From contig JAAWAE010000036.1 of assembly GCA_022792035.1 (NCBI GenBank), positions 18,378-82,377 on the forward strand: a stretch of DNA of 64,000 nucleotides, read 5' to 3'. The notes below the pieces were generated by a model. The model searched no databases, was not told where the DNA came from, and was given only the letters and a program-made list of their open reading frames with translations. Positions within the stretch are counted from its first letter, which is position 1. The number at the start of each line of letters is the position of its first letter. This DNA comes from Ruminiclostridium sp. (lineage in GTDB: Bacteria > Bacillota > Clostridia > Oscillospirales > Oscillospiraceae). This document shows positions 41,506 to 50,290 of the stretch, piece after piece. The position numbers were made by a program, and so were the translations under genes.

Positions 41506-41554
41506 AAAGGAAGGCCCGACCCAGAGAAGTCTTCCCCGGGACGGGCCTTCCTTT
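41506..41554 (-). terminator. Rho-independent terminator after nifU
   Basis: AAAGGAAGGCCCG and CGGGCCTTCCTTT form a 13-bp stem with an inner CCC/GGG extension, immediately after the nifU stop on the minus strand. Confidence 0.8.
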
Positions 41555-41950
41555 TTATGATTTTTCAGCTGCTGCCACCGCCTGCCGCCGGCGGTAGTCC
41601 TCCAGCGCCGCCTGGATGGCCTCCTCCGCCAGCACCGAACAGTGGAGCTTGTGGGCCGGCAGGCCGTCCAGGGCCTGGGTCACGGCCTTGTTGCTCAGCT
41701 GCGCGGCCTCCTCCAAGGGCCTGCCCTTGATCAGCTCAGTGGCCATGGAGCTGGAGGCAATGGCACTGCCGCAGCCGAAGGTCTCGAAGCGGACGTCTGT
41801 GACGATGCCGTCGTCGATCTTCAAATAGATCTTCATGATATCGCCGCAGACCGCGTTGCCCACCTCACCGACCCCGTCGGCGTCCTCGATCACCCCCACG
41901 TTCCGGGGATTTCTGAAATGATCCATCACTTTTTCGCTGTATAGCGCCAT
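41555..41950 (-). CDS. Fe-S cluster scaffold protein (NifU/IscU type)
   Basis: The 131-residue protein is a single-domain IscU/NifU-N scaffold with the three cluster cysteines in context: GNAVCGDIMKIYL, ETFGCGSAIASSSM and HKLHCSVLAEEAIQ. Residue EDADGVG near the start is also typical. It receives sulfur from the cysteine desulfurase encoded just upstream and assembles [2Fe-2S] or [4Fe-4S] clusters in the cytoplasm. It ends the metY-cysK-nifS-nifU operon. Confidence 0.94.
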   Translation of the reverse strand: MALYSEKVMDHFRNPRNVGVIEDADGVGEVGNAVCGDIMKIYLKIDDGIVTDVRFETFGCGSAIASSSMATELIKGRPLEEAAQLSNKAVTQALDGLPAHKLHCSVLAEEAIQAALEDYRRRQAVAAAEKS

Positions 41951-41981
41951 CGTACCCTTCCTCCTTATGATCTATTGTTTA

Positions 41982-43166
41982 TTATAGGATAAATGCCTGC
42001 TTCCCGCTGCACTTGTCCCTCCATAGGGGAGACATGGCCCGCAGGCAGGCCACTGTCTCCGGGACTGCCTTTAGAATCGCCTCTACATCCGCCTCGCTGT
42101 TCTCCTCGCTCAGGGACAGCCGCAGAGAGCCGTGGGCTACCTCATGAGGACGGCCCAAAGCCAGCAGGACATGGCTGGGGTCCAGAGAACCAGAGGTACA
42201 GGCCGAGCCGGAGGAGGCACAGATTCCTTTGTCATCCAGCAGCAGAAGCAAGCTCTCCCCTTCCACACCCTCGAAGCAGAAGCTGACATTGCCGGGGAGG
42301 CGGTCCACCGGGTCGCCGTTGAGCGCGGAATGCGGGATCGCTCCCAGCCCCGCGATCAGCTTGTCCCGCAGGGCGGAGACCTTGGCGGCATTCTCCGCCC
42401 TGTGGGCACAGGCTTCCTCTAGGGCCGCCGCCATGCCCACGATCCCCGGAACGTTCTCCGTCCCCGCCCGCTTACCCCGCTCCTGGGCGCCGCCCTGGAT
42501 GAGGCTGGTCAGAGGGAGGCCCTGTCGGGTATAGAGCACCCCCACGCCCTTGGGTCCGTGGAACTTATGCGCCGACAGCGAGAGCATATCTATCTTCTGC
42601 GCCCGGACGTCCACTGGCAGGTGTCCCACCGCCTGGACCGCGTCGGTGTGGAAGAGCACCTTCCTCTCCCGGCACAGTGCCCCGATCTCCGGAATGGGCA
42701 GAACGGAGCCTACCTCGTTGTTGGCGTACATGATGGTCACCAGGGCCGTATCCTCTCGGATGGCCTGGGCCACCTGCTGGACCGTAACGGTCCCCTTCTC
42801 CCCCACCGGGAGCAGCTCTATTTCATAGCCCTCCTTCCCCAGCTGCTCCAGGGTGTGCAGGACGGCGTGGTGCTCGAAGGCCGTGGAGAGGATATGCCGT
42901 TTCCCGCGCTCCGCCCCGATCCGGGCGGCAGAGCGGATCGCTTGGTTGTCCGCCTCACTGCCCCCGGAAGTAAACGTGATCTCTCGGGGCTGCGCGCCGA
43001 TGCAGGCGGCAATTCTGGCCCGGGCATCCTCTAAAACCTCCGCCGCCCGCTGGCCCAGGTCGTAGAGGCTGGAGGGATTGCCCCAAGTCTCTTTCATGCA
43101 GGTGAGCATAGCATCGAGCACTGTGGGACTCATCCGGGTGGTGGCCGCGTTGTCTGCGTAAATCAT
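41982..43166 (-). CDS. Cysteine desulfurase (NifS/IscS type)
   Basis: I start at 43166 (MIYADNAATTRMSP) with GGAAGGGA upstream; 394 residues. The PLP-binding Lys lies in SLSAHKFHGPKGVGVLY near residue 200 and the catalytic Cys in the short loop SSGSACTSGSLDPSHVL near 325. The enzyme removes sulfur from cysteine as a persulfide for Fe-S assembly on the adjacent scaffold. Its place directly after cysK suggests cysteine made there is partly channelled to clusters. Confidence 0.95.
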   Translation of the reverse strand: MIYADNAATTRMSPTVLDAMLTCMKETWGNPSSLYDLGQRAAEVLEDARARIAACIGAQPREITFTSGGSEADNQAIRSAARIGAERGKRHILSTAFEHHAVLHTLEQLGKEGYEIELLPVGEKGTVTVQQVAQAIREDTALVTIMYANNEVGSVLPIPEIGALCRERKVLFHTDAVQAVGHLPVDVRAQKIDMLSLSAHKFHGPKGVGVLYTRQGLPLTSLIQGGAQERGKRAGTENVPGIVGMAAALEEACAHRAENAAKVSALRDKLIAGLGAIPHSALNGDPVDRLPGNVSFCFEGVEGESLLLLLDDKGICASSGSACTSGSLDPSHVLLALGRPHEVAHGSLRLSLSEENSEADVEAILKAVPETVACLRAMSPLWRDKCSGKQAFIL

Positions 43167-43200
43167 GAGACTTTCCCTTCCTTTCTCTGTTTCGTTCGTG

Positions 43201-44136
43201 TTACACTTCCGCGAAGAGCGGGGTAGATAGGTACCGCTCGCCGGTGTCCGGCAGCAGGACCACGATGGTCTTATCTGCATTCTCCGGCCGCTTGGCCAGG
43301 GTCAAGGCCGCGTGGAGGGCCGCGCCGGAGGAAATACCCACCAGAACCCCCTCTGTACGACTCATCAGGCGTCCGGCGGCAAAGGCGTCCTCGTTGGATA
43401 CCGGGAGGATCTCATCATAAACCGACGTATCCAGTATCTCCGGGACGAAGCCCGCGCCGATGCCTTGAATCTTGTGGGCGCCTGCGCGGCCCTCGCTGAG
43501 GACCGGAGAGTCCTTGGGTTCCACCGCTACCACTTTTACCGCTGGGTTTCGCTCCTTCAAATACTGGCCCACGCCGGTGATGGTCCCGCCTGTGCCGACA
43601 CCCGCCACGAAAATATCTATCTTGCCCTCGGTATCCTCCCAGATTTCCGGGCCGGTGGTGATCTTATGCGCGGCGGGGTTGGCGGGGTTGACGAACTGCC
43701 CGAGGGTCACACTGCCTGGGATCTCCACCGCCAACTCCTCTGCCTTGGTAACGGCCCCCTTCATGCCCTTGGCCCCTTCTGTGAGGATCAGCTCCGCACC
43801 GTAAGCGCCCATCAGCTGACGGCGCTCCACGCTCATAGTCTCCGGCATGGTGATGATAAGACGGTATCCCTTTGCCGCCGCTACCGACGCTAAGCCGATG
43901 CCGGTGTTCCCGGAAGTGGGTTCGATGAGGACCGCGCCGGGTTTCAGTCTGCCGCTGGCCTCGGCTTCGTCGATCATGGCTTTGGCAATCCGGTCCTTTA
44001 CCGACCCGGCGGGGTTGAAATACTCCAGCTTCGCCAGAACACGGGCCTGTAAGCCCTGGGCTTCCTCCATGCGTTTGAGCTCCAGGAGGGGTGTTTTGCC
44101 GATCAGCTGCTCGATAGATGTATAGATCTTAGCCAC
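43201..44136 (-). CDS. cysK: Cysteine synthase A (O-acetylserine sulfhydrylase)
   Basis: The 311-residue PLP enzyme has the CysK signatures: [16 protein letters not shown] (Lys 47 region), [13 protein letters not shown] near 88, a Gly-rich phosphate loop [12 protein letters not shown] near 180 and a C-terminal [10 protein letters not shown]. It forms cysteine from O-acetylserine and sulfide. It starts at GTG and overlaps the metY end by 8 bases. No serine acetyltransferase gene is in this window. Confidence 0.96.
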   Translation of the reverse strand: MAKIYTSIEQLIGKTPLLELKRMEEAQGLQARVLAKLEYFNPAGSVKDRIAKAMIDEAEASGRLKPGAVLIEPTSGNTGIGLASVAAAKGYRLIITMPETMSVERRQLMGAYGAELILTEGAKGMKGAVTKAEELAVEIPGSVTLGQFVNPANPAAHKITTGPEIWEDTEGKIDIFVAGVGTGGTITGVGQYLKERNPAVKVVAVEPKDSPVLSEGRAGAHKIQGIGAGFVPEILDTSVYDEILPVSNEDAFAAGRLMSRTEGVLVGISSGAALHAALTLAKRPENADKTIVVLLPDTGERYLSTPLFAEV

Positions 44137-45433
44137 GGTCTGCTCCTTTCTCTGCGGCGGCGGAAAAACCCCGCTCTAAGTCGGCCAGGATGTCATCGAT
44201 GTGCTCAGTCCCGATGGACAGACGGATGGTGTTGGGGCGGATGCCCTGGTCCAGCAGCTCCTCCTCCGTGAGCTGGGCGTGGGTGGTAGTCGCCGGGTGG
44301 ATCACCAGAGATTTGACGTCCGCTACGTTGGCCAGCAGAGAGAAAAGCTCCAGGTGGTCGATAAATCGATGGGCCTCGGCTTGTCCGCCCTTGATCTCAA
44401 AGGTGAAGATAGAAGCTCCGCCGTGGGGGAAATAACGCTGGTACAAGGCGTAGTCGGGATGCTCTGGAAGGCTGGGGTGGTTCACCGCCTCCACCTGGGG
44501 ATGGGTCCGGAGGAAATCCACCACCTTCTTCGTGTTCTCCCCATGCCGTTCTAGCCGCAGGGAGAGGGTCTCCACCCCCTGAAGCAGCAGGAAGGCATTG
44601 AAGGGCGAAAGGGTCGCTCCAGTGTCCCGGAGGAGGATCGCCCGGATGTAGGTGGCAAAAGCGGCAGGTCCGGCGGCTTCCGTGAAGCTGACGCCGTGGT
44701 AGCTGGGGTTGGGTTCCGCAATGGGGGCATACTTCCCGCTGGCCTTCCAGTCGAACGTCCCCCCGTCTACGATGATCCCGCCCAGGGTGGTGCCGTGCCC
44801 GCCGATGAACTTCGTGGCAGAGTGGACCACGATGTCCGCCCCGTGCTCGATGGGCCGGAGCAGGTACGGTGTGGCGAAGGTGTTGTCGATCACCAGGGGC
44901 AGGCCGTGGGCATGGGCGATGGCCGCAATGGCGTCGATGTCCGGGATGTCGCTGTTGGGATTGCCCAGGGTCTCCAGGTAGATGGCCTTGGTGTTGGGCT
45001 GGATGGCCCCCTCCACCTCTGAGAGGTCATGGGCATCCACAAAGGTGGTCTGGATACCGTACTGAGGGAGGGTATGGGCCAGGAGGTTATAGCTCCCGCC
45101 ATAGATGGTCTTTTGGGCTATGATGTGCTCCCCCGCCTGGGCCAGGGCTTGGATCGTATAGGTGATTGCCGCCGCGCCGGAGGCCAGAGCTAAGGCTGCT
45201 GTGCCGCCCTCCAAGGCCGCGATGCGGCGTTCCAGGACGTCCTGGGTGGAGTTGGTCAGACGTCCGTAAATATTGCCCGGGTCTGCCAGGCCAAAGCGGG
45301 CAGCAGCATGGGCGCAGTCCCGGAAAACGTAAGACGTGGTCTGGTAGATCGGCACTGCCCGAGCATCGGTGGCCGGGTCGGGCTGCTCCTGGCCCGCGTG
45401 GAGCTGGATGGTCTCAAATCTATGCTTTTCCAT
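44129..45433 (-). CDS. metY: O-acetylhomoserine sulfhydrylase (MetY type)
   Basis: The 434-residue protein belongs to the Cys/Met metabolism PLP family. Motifs: [62 protein letters not shown] and the PLP Lys in [15 protein letters not shown]. The length and the [12 protein letters not shown] segment favour O-acetylhomoserine (thiol)-lyase over MetB/MetC. It makes homocysteine from O-acetylhomoserine and sulfide. It is the first gene of the sulfur operon, behind a near-perfect promoter. Confidence 0.94.
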   Translation of the reverse strand: MEKHRFETIQLHAGQEQPDPATDARAVPIYQTTSYVFRDCAHAAARFGLADPGNIYGRLTNSTQDVLERRIAALEGGTAALALASGAAAITYTIQALAQAGEHIIAQKTIYGGSYNLLAHTLPQYGIQTTFVDAHDLSEVEGAIQPNTKAIYLETLGNPNSDIPDIDAIAAIAHAHGLPLVIDNTFATPYLLRPIEHGADIVVHSATKFIGGHGTTLGGIIVDGGTFDWKASGKYAPIAEPNPSYHGVSFTEAAGPAAFATYIRAILLRDTGATLSPFNAFLLLQGVETLSLRLERHGENTKKVVDFLRTHPQVEAVNHPSLPEHPDYALYQRYFPHGGASIFTFEIKGGQAEAHRFIDHLELFSLLANVADVKSLVIHPATTTHAQLTEEELLDQGIRPNTIRLSIGTEHIDDILADLERGFSAAAEKGADRG

Positions 45434-45469
45434 GGATGGATTCCCTCTTTCTTCGTTTAGGCTGCCGCT

Positions 45470-45502
45470 ATTATAATCCTATTTCCCCACTATGTCAATA
45501 GG
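45470..45502 (-). promoter_or_regulatory. Sigma-A promoter of the metY operon with inverted repeat
   Basis: TTGACA (45498-45493), a 17-base spacer and TATAAT (45475-45470) on the minus strand are consensus boxes. An inverted repeat CCTATT-N13-AATAGG (45478-45502) overlaps the -35 and spacer and could be the site of a sulfur or Fe-S responsive repressor; no such regulator gene lies next to it. Confidence 0.8.
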
Positions 45503-45523
45503 TATTTTGGATATAACTCCCAC

Positions 45524-45567
45524 AAAAAAAGAAAACCTGCCGCAGGCTGTTTTGTCCTGCGGCAGGT
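45524..45567 (-). terminator. Rho-independent terminator after sipL
   Basis: ACCTGCCGCAGG and CCTGCGGCAGGT form a perfect 12-bp stem. On the minus strand it is followed by TTTTCTTTTTTT, and it lies 21 bases after the sipL stop. Confidence 0.9.
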
Positions 45568-45588
45568 CCCGTGTCATAGAATGCCGGT

Positions 45589-47112
45589 TCAGCTGCTCTT
45601 GCGGGGGATGAGCAGCATCTGTCCGGGATACAGCTCCCCGGAGGTCAGGCCCGTGGCCTCCATGATGGCGCCGTCGCTGGTGCGGTAGGCCTTGGCCACG
45701 TCCCAGAGGCTCTCCCCCTGGCGGACGGTGCGCAGGACCACCGAGGGCTGGCCGTCTGCATCCTCTCTCTTCTCTCCCAGGCTCACATGGCTGATGGCCT
45801 GGGTACTCCCTTTCTCCAAGAGCATCCAGTGGAAGGCCAGGGGGAAGGTGATCTCCACCCCCTCCTCGCCCAGCACCGCCGTGGGTTCCCGCAGCAGCTC
45901 CGCTCGATAGATGCAGTGCAGCTCTCCCCCCTCCGGGACGCGGTGCGTCACCAGGATGCTCTTCTTGACCGCCGCGGGTCCTTCCGCCGTTTCATAGAGG
46001 GCCATCAGTTCCGCCTGCTGCTTCAAGGCCAGATCCTGGCCCTCCCGGCTTTGGTCCAGGCGGCCCAGACGAACTTGGATATCCAGAAGGCCCGTGGCCT
46101 CCGCTTCCAGGGGCAGGACCTCCCGCAGACTCTCCTGGGTCTGGTCTTGCTGGACCATGCGCAGGGTGCTGAGGGTACTGCTCTCCGATTCCAGCTCATA
46201 ATCTGTGCTGTACAGATCCGTGAGCACCGGGACCTCCACCTGCCGGCGGAGCACCGCCTGGGCCTGGAGGGCCAGGTCCACTTGGAAGGAGCGGGCCTCT
46301 CCCTCCACCAGGGTACACTTCACATCGTTGAAGAACAGTTCCAAATCGCAGAGACTGTCCTCCCGGTCCTCCCCCACCTCCATGATCTGGGAGTAGGGCA
46401 GGTGGAAGTCCGCGGAGAACACTCCGCCGCCCTCCTCCCGGCACAGCAGCTTCAGCACCGCTTCCCCCTTGAACACCAGCTTGCTGCCGATGACCTTGGC
46501 CTCTGTGCAGGTGCACTCCGCCCGGGTGCGCAGCAGCTCCGCCGCGTCCGGGCGGCCGGCGGGGAGGTTGAGCACATCGCTGTAAGTAAAATCCTTCTCT
46601 TGGGCGCAGACTGTGACCAGGCTTTCCAAAACCCCCGGCCGCTGCCGTACCCCGTAGTCCTCCCCCTCCACCACATGGCTGGCGGGGTCCAGCACCTGGG
46701 GCGAGTACACCTCCAGCTCCAGACAGCAGCCCACACGGACCAATACCTTTCGGGGATTGAGCAGGTGGACGTCGGTAGAGAGCACCCGAGGCGTCACGCG
46801 GAGCACCGAGCGCCGGGTGATGCAGGACAGCTCCGGGGACGCGGCGAAGGGCAGCGTCACCTCCATGGTCTGCAAGCCCCCCTCCCCTTCCGGGCGGTAG
46901 AGGATGGTGGTCTTGAGCAGCCCGGAAAACTCCGCCTTCCCATCCTGGGGTTCCTTGCGCTGTAGGAGAAGGCGGGTCTCCCCATCCACTACCTGAAAAA
47001 TATCCGGACGGGCGTCGGGGACGATCATTTCCGCCGTTTCTTCCTGTTCGATCGTGGTGCGGCAGGCGGTTTCCCAGCACTGCACGGTCTCTTGCCGCAG
47101 CTCCAATTCCAT
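45589..47112 (-). CDS. sipL: SipL-like spore coat morphogenetic protein (DUF3794 + LysM)
   Basis: I prefer the start at 47112 (MELELRQE), giving 507 residues, because the earlier ATG abuts AAAGGA with no spacing. The protein has repeated DUF3794 (SPOCS) segments across residues about 30-430 (QEETAEMIVPDARPDIFQVV is typical). A C-terminal LysM domain follows (TVRQGESLWDVAKAYRTSDGAIMEATGL...GQMLLIP). This is the layout of Clostridioides SipL, which binds the coat ATPase SpoIVA through LysM and fixes the coat to the forespore. Position 74 bases after spoVM strengthens the assignment. Confidence 0.85.
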   Translation of the reverse strand: MELELRQETVQCWETACRTTIEQEETAEMIVPDARPDIFQVVDGETRLLLQRKEPQDGKAEFSGLLKTTILYRPEGEGGLQTMEVTLPFAASPELSCITRRSVLRVTPRVLSTDVHLLNPRKVLVRVGCCLELEVYSPQVLDPASHVVEGEDYGVRQRPGVLESLVTVCAQEKDFTYSDVLNLPAGRPDAAELLRTRAECTCTEAKVIGSKLVFKGEAVLKLLCREEGGGVFSADFHLPYSQIMEVGEDREDSLCDLELFFNDVKCTLVEGEARSFQVDLALQAQAVLRRQVEVPVLTDLYSTDYELESESSTLSTLRMVQQDQTQESLREVLPLEAEATGLLDIQVRLGRLDQSREGQDLALKQQAELMALYETAEGPAAVKKSILVTHRVPEGGELHCIYRAELLREPTAVLGEEGVEITFPLAFHWMLLEKGSTQAISHVSLGEKREDADGQPSVVLRTVRQGESLWDVAKAYRTSDGAIMEATGLTSGELYPGQMLLIPRKSS

Positions 47113-47186
47113 ACCAGTGACCATTCCTTTCTTGTGGCGTTGCGTATGCGTATGCCAAAGTCTATGCTGTCACCGGAGGTTCTATG

Positions 47187-47258
47187 CTACTTCATGCCAA
47201 AGAGCTTTTTCAGCAGTCCGGCCAGCGCCTTGGGCGCATTCACCACCACCATCTTCAT
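47187..47258 (-). CDS. spoVM: Stage V sporulation peptide SpoVM
   Basis: A 23-residue ORF, too short for the track, reads MKMVVVNAPKALAGLLKKLFGMK behind AAGGGAGGCGAGGG. It matches Bacillus SpoVM at the MK start, Pro 9, Lys 10, Leu 12, Gly 14 and Gly 21. It is an amphipathic basic helix of the right length. SpoVM sits on the convex forespore membrane and recruits SpoIVA. The position after prpC-prkC-rsgA is where spoVM lies in Bacillus (with rpe and thiN between), and sipL follows, so the identification rests on sequence, synteny and partner gene. Confidence 0.85.
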   Translation of the reverse strand: MKMVVVNAPKALAGLLKKLFGMK

Positions 47259-47395
47259 ACCCTCGCCTCCCTTCCCGGCGCAGAAAACGCCGGCCTGTTC
47301 TCCGTGGGGGAACACGTCTCGTGTTCATCCCATCCTATGTCAGAGACAGGCCGGCGGTTCATGACACGCCCTTCTTTGGGCGGTTTTTGTTTCAT
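47255..47395 (-). CDS. Possible 46-residue peptide bracketed by rsgA and spoVM
   Basis: An ORF of 46 codons starts at an ATG overlapping the rsgA stop (ATGA) and ends at a TGA overlapping the spoVM start (ATGA). The peptide (MKQKPPKEGRVMNRRPVSDI...) is basic, Pro- and Arg-rich, and matches nothing I know. The double overlap looks like translational coupling from rsgA into spoVM. However, the DNA also forms a large hairpin ending in TTTT, so it may be a non-coding attenuator instead. Confidence 0.35.
   Translation of the reverse strand: MKQKPPKEGRVMNRRPVSDIGWDEHETCSPTENRPAFSAPGREARV
47284..47356 (-). terminator. Large hairpin with T-tract between rsgA and spoVM
   Basis: On the minus strand CGCCGGCCTGT and ACAGGCCGGCG (perfect 11-bp arms) close a 47-base loop that holds an inner hairpin GAACAC-gagac-GTGTTC. 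TTTTCT follows the outer stem. It looks like an intrinsic terminator or attenuator that would separate vegetative rsgA transcription from sporulation genes. Confidence 0.6.
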
Positions 47396-48288
47396 TCAGG
47401 GGTTTTCTTCTCCCAAGGGTGGCAGGCACTGGCCAGCTCGTAGAGCCGTATGTAGCTGCTATGGCGGCTCACGGAGATCTTCCCCGCCTCCATGGCCTCC
47501 AGTACAGCACAGCCCTGCTCCTTCACATGGGCACAGCCCTGGAAGCGGCACTTGTCCAGGTAGGGGCGGAACTCCCGAAAAGTCTCTGCCAGATGTTCTG
47601 TGTCCTCCAGTTCGGTCCCCTCGATGTCAAAGGCGGCAAAGCCGGGGGTGTCCGCCGCCAAGCCCCCGGACAAGGGCAGCAGCTCAACATGACGGGTGGT
47701 GTGCCGGCCCCGGCCCAGTTTGGTGCTGATCTCTCCGGTCTCCAGGCCAAAACCCGGCTCCAGGGCGTTCAAGATGCTGGACTTGCCCACGCCGGAGTTC
47801 CCGGTGAAGGCGGAGACTTTGCCGGAAACCATGCCGCGCAGTTCCTCAATGCCCTGACCCGTCTGCGCGCTCACCCGCAGGGTGGGAATCCCGGCTGCGG
47901 TGTAGAGCTCCGCCAGCTCCTCCGGCGCGGCAAGATCCCACTTATTGAAGCAGAGGATGGGCGTACAGCCTTTGGCCTCCGCCAGAGAGATCATGCGGTC
48001 CAGCAGGAAGGGGTCCGTCACCGGGACAGCCCCGGAGGCGATGATGACCAGCTGCTCAATGTTGGCCACGGCGGGACGCTGGAAGGAATTGCGCCGTGGG
48101 AGAACATCATCCAGAGACCCGGTGCCGTCGGGCTGGAGAGTGATTGTGACCCGGTCCCCCACCAGAGGCGTGACCCCCTGGTGGCGGAGCTTTCCTCGAG
48201 CATGGCAGGTCACCAAGTCAGACCCGCACTGTACATAATAGAAGCCGCTGAGGGCTTTCAAAATGATACCTTCTCTTTGTTCCATCAT
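47392..48288 (-). CDS. rsgA: Ribosome small-subunit-dependent GTPase RsgA
   Basis: The 298-residue protein has the circularly permuted GTPase order: G4 NKWD (near 120), then G1 GNSGVGKSS (near 168), then G3 DTPGF. An N-terminal OB fold precedes and a C-terminal zinc site (CRFQGCAHVKEQGC) follows. RsgA checks late 30S subunit maturation. The start overlaps the prkC stop (ATGA). Confidence 0.95.
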   Translation of the reverse strand: MMEQREGIILKALSGFYYVQCGSDLVTCHARGKLRHQGVTPLVGDRVTITLQPDGTGSLDDVLPRRNSFQRPAVANIEQLVIIASGAVPVTDPFLLDRMISLAEAKGCTPILCFNKWDLAAPEELAELYTAAGIPTLRVSAQTGQGIEELRGMVSGKVSAFTGNSGVGKSSILNALEPGFGLETGEISTKLGRGRHTTRHVELLPLSGGLAADTPGFAAFDIEGTELEDTEHLAETFREFRPYLDKCRFQGCAHVKEQGCAVLEAMEAGKISVSRHSSYIRLYELASACHPWEKKTPE

Positions 48289-50276
48289 TCAAAATCCACC
48301 ATTCCACGATTTGTCTCTGTCCCATCAATATAGGTGACGACCTCTTGATTCTTACCGGTTCCCTCCACTGTCACGGTAAGGGACTCCCGGTCAGTGTTGA
48401 CGTGCTGACTGTACTTTTCAACTCCGTCTACTGTGATACGGACCTGTACCGACTCCCGGCCGTCCTGGGGGATCGCTACTTCCACGTTCCGCCGCTGGGG
48501 CGTCGGCGGTTCAGGCTCCGGCGGCGGTTCCTCCTGCTTGGGGCCTTTGCTGACGGTGAGTGCCACCCCAGTCCCCTTGGGAACCTCCACATAGTTGAGA
48601 CTTTGCCGGATCACCTCGCCCTTGGGCGAATCGCTTTCCTCTTCCACTACACTGGAAACGGTCAGTCCCGCCTCACTCAATAGTTTGCGCGCATTATTGA
48701 TACTGCTCCCTATGACAGTGGGAACCACCACCGGCGCGGGACCCTCGCTGACGACCAGGTGGACCTTATCCCCCGGCTGCATCTTGGTGCCCTCGCTGGG
48801 AGAGTGGGAGATCACCTTGCCTTTTTCCACGTCGTCGCTGGTCTCGGTCTCCGGGTCGTCTACCTCCAGACCGATCTCCCGCAGGGCGTTGATGGCGTCC
48901 TGCTGTTTGTAGCCCTTCACGTCGATCATCTCGATCTCCTCGGGCTCCTCCTCATCGCCGCAGACCCACACCTTGATGGTGGAGCCTTCCTCCGCCATCG
49001 TATCCGAATTCGGGTCCTGGCGGATTACCTGTCCGGGCTGGAAGCCCTCGGCCTGCTCATCTGGCTGCCGTTCTATTCGGAACTTCTCCTGCAGCTCATC
49101 GTCCTTGTAAACCGCGTCGATATTCAGTCCGATCAGGTTGGGTACCTCGAACTCCTCCGCACGGTTGAACAGTCCGCTGAAAAATGCCAGCCACAGGAAG
49201 AGGGCGATACCCAGAAGAAAAACTACCACCACGATGGGAATCACCAGACTGCGCTTCGGCTCGTCGTCGTCCTCCTCGTAGTCCCGTTCCCGCTCCGGCG
49301 GGGGACGGCGGCGGGGCTGCTGCTGGGTCCTGGCCCGGGCCCGCTGCCGGTTGAGCTCCCCGGTGTCGCTGAGCTTACGGGTAGGCTCGTCGGGGCTGGG
49401 CTGGGCGCCGTGAAAACTGGCCAGGTTGTAGTCAAAGACCACCCGGGGATTTTTACGAAATTCCTCCAAGTCCCGGAGCATAGCCTCAGCGTTGGCATAA
49501 CGCTGGTCGATGCGGGAGGCCATGGCCTTCATGGTGATCTCCTCCAGGCCCACGGGGATCTCCGGGTTGATCTCGGTGGGCGAGAGGGGCGTGGCGTTGA
49601 TGTGCTGGAGGGCCACTGCCACGGGGGTGTCCCCGTCGAAGGGCAGGCGTCCGGTGAGCATCTCGTAGAGGACCACGCCGGCGGAGTAGATGTCCGCCCG
49701 GGCGTCGATGTGACTGCCCCTGGCCTGCTCCGGGGAGATATAGTGCACCGAACCCAGGACCTCTTGGGTCATGGTCTTCTGGGCGGCGGAGACGATGCGG
49801 GCGATGCCGAAGTCGGCCACCTTCACCGTCCCGTCCCGCAGGACCATGATGTTCTGGGGCTTAATGTCCCGGTGGATGATCCCCCGGCTATGGGCGTGGC
49901 CCAGGGCCCGGACGATCTGGGTGATGAAGTAGAGGGATTCCCGCCAGCCGATGACGCCCTTCTTCTTCTCCATATACTGCTTGAGGGTGATGCCCTCGAT
50001 GAGCTCCATGACGATATAATCCAGCTCATCCCCCCGGCTGATGTCGTACACCGCCACGATGTTGGGATGGGAGAGCATGGCCACCGCCTGGGCCTCCTCG
50101 TGGAAACGGCGGCGAAACTCCGCGTCCGCAGCCAGCTCCCGCTTGAGGATCTTTACCGCCACAAAGCGTTTGAGCCGGTGACAGTAGGCCCGGTAGACCA
50201 CTGCCATCCCGCCTGCCCCGATGACCTCAAGGATTTCATATCGGTTGTCGAGCATTTTACCGATGTATTGATCCAT
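48285..50276 (-). CDS. prkC: PASTA-domain Ser/Thr protein kinase (PrkC/StkP type)
   Basis: The 663-residue membrane kinase has an N-terminal Hanks kinase (GAGGMAVVYRAY, catalytic Lys in FVAVKILKRE, HRDIKPQNIMV, DFGIARIV, SPEQARG). A Pro/Arg-rich linker and one helix (PIVVVVFLLGIALFLWLAFF, residues about 348-368) follow. The extracellular part holds three PASTA repeats and a C-terminal beta domain after a Pro/Glu linker. It senses muropeptides or lipid II in relatives and controls growth, wall synthesis and germination. The phosphatase gene prpC is directly upstream. Confidence 0.95.
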   Translation of the reverse strand: MDQYIGKMLDNRYEILEVIGAGGMAVVYRAYCHRLKRFVAVKILKRELAADAEFRRRFHEEAQAVAMLSHPNIVAVYDISRGDELDYIVMELIEGITLKQYMEKKKGVIGWRESLYFITQIVRALGHAHSRGIIHRDIKPQNIMVLRDGTVKVADFGIARIVSAAQKTMTQEVLGSVHYISPEQARGSHIDARADIYSAGVVLYEMLTGRLPFDGDTPVAVALQHINATPLSPTEINPEIPVGLEEITMKAMASRIDQRYANAEAMLRDLEEFRKNPRVVFDYNLASFHGAQPSPDEPTRKLSDTGELNRQRARARTQQQPRRRPPPERERDYEEDDDEPKRSLVIPIVVVVFLLGIALFLWLAFFSGLFNRAEEFEVPNLIGLNIDAVYKDDELQEKFRIERQPDEQAEGFQPGQVIRQDPNSDTMAEEGSTIKVWVCGDEEEPEEIEMIDVKGYKQQDAINALREIGLEVDDPETETSDDVEKGKVISHSPSEGTKMQPGDKVHLVVSEGPAPVVVPTVIGSSINNARKLLSEAGLTVSSVVEEESDSPKGEVIRQSLNYVEVPKGTGVALTVSKGPKQEEPPPEPEPPTPQRRNVEVAIPQDGRESVQVRITVDGVEKYSQHVNTDRESLTVTVEGTGKNQEVVTYIDGTETNRGMVDFE

Positions 50277-50290
50277 GGTAACACACTCCT

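Noticed and set aside
47366-47392. CGCCC-ttcttt-GGGCG with TTTTTG on the plus strand
   Set aside because: Looks like a plus-strand terminator, but no plus-strand gene lies upstream; probably part of the rsgA-spoVM spacer structure.
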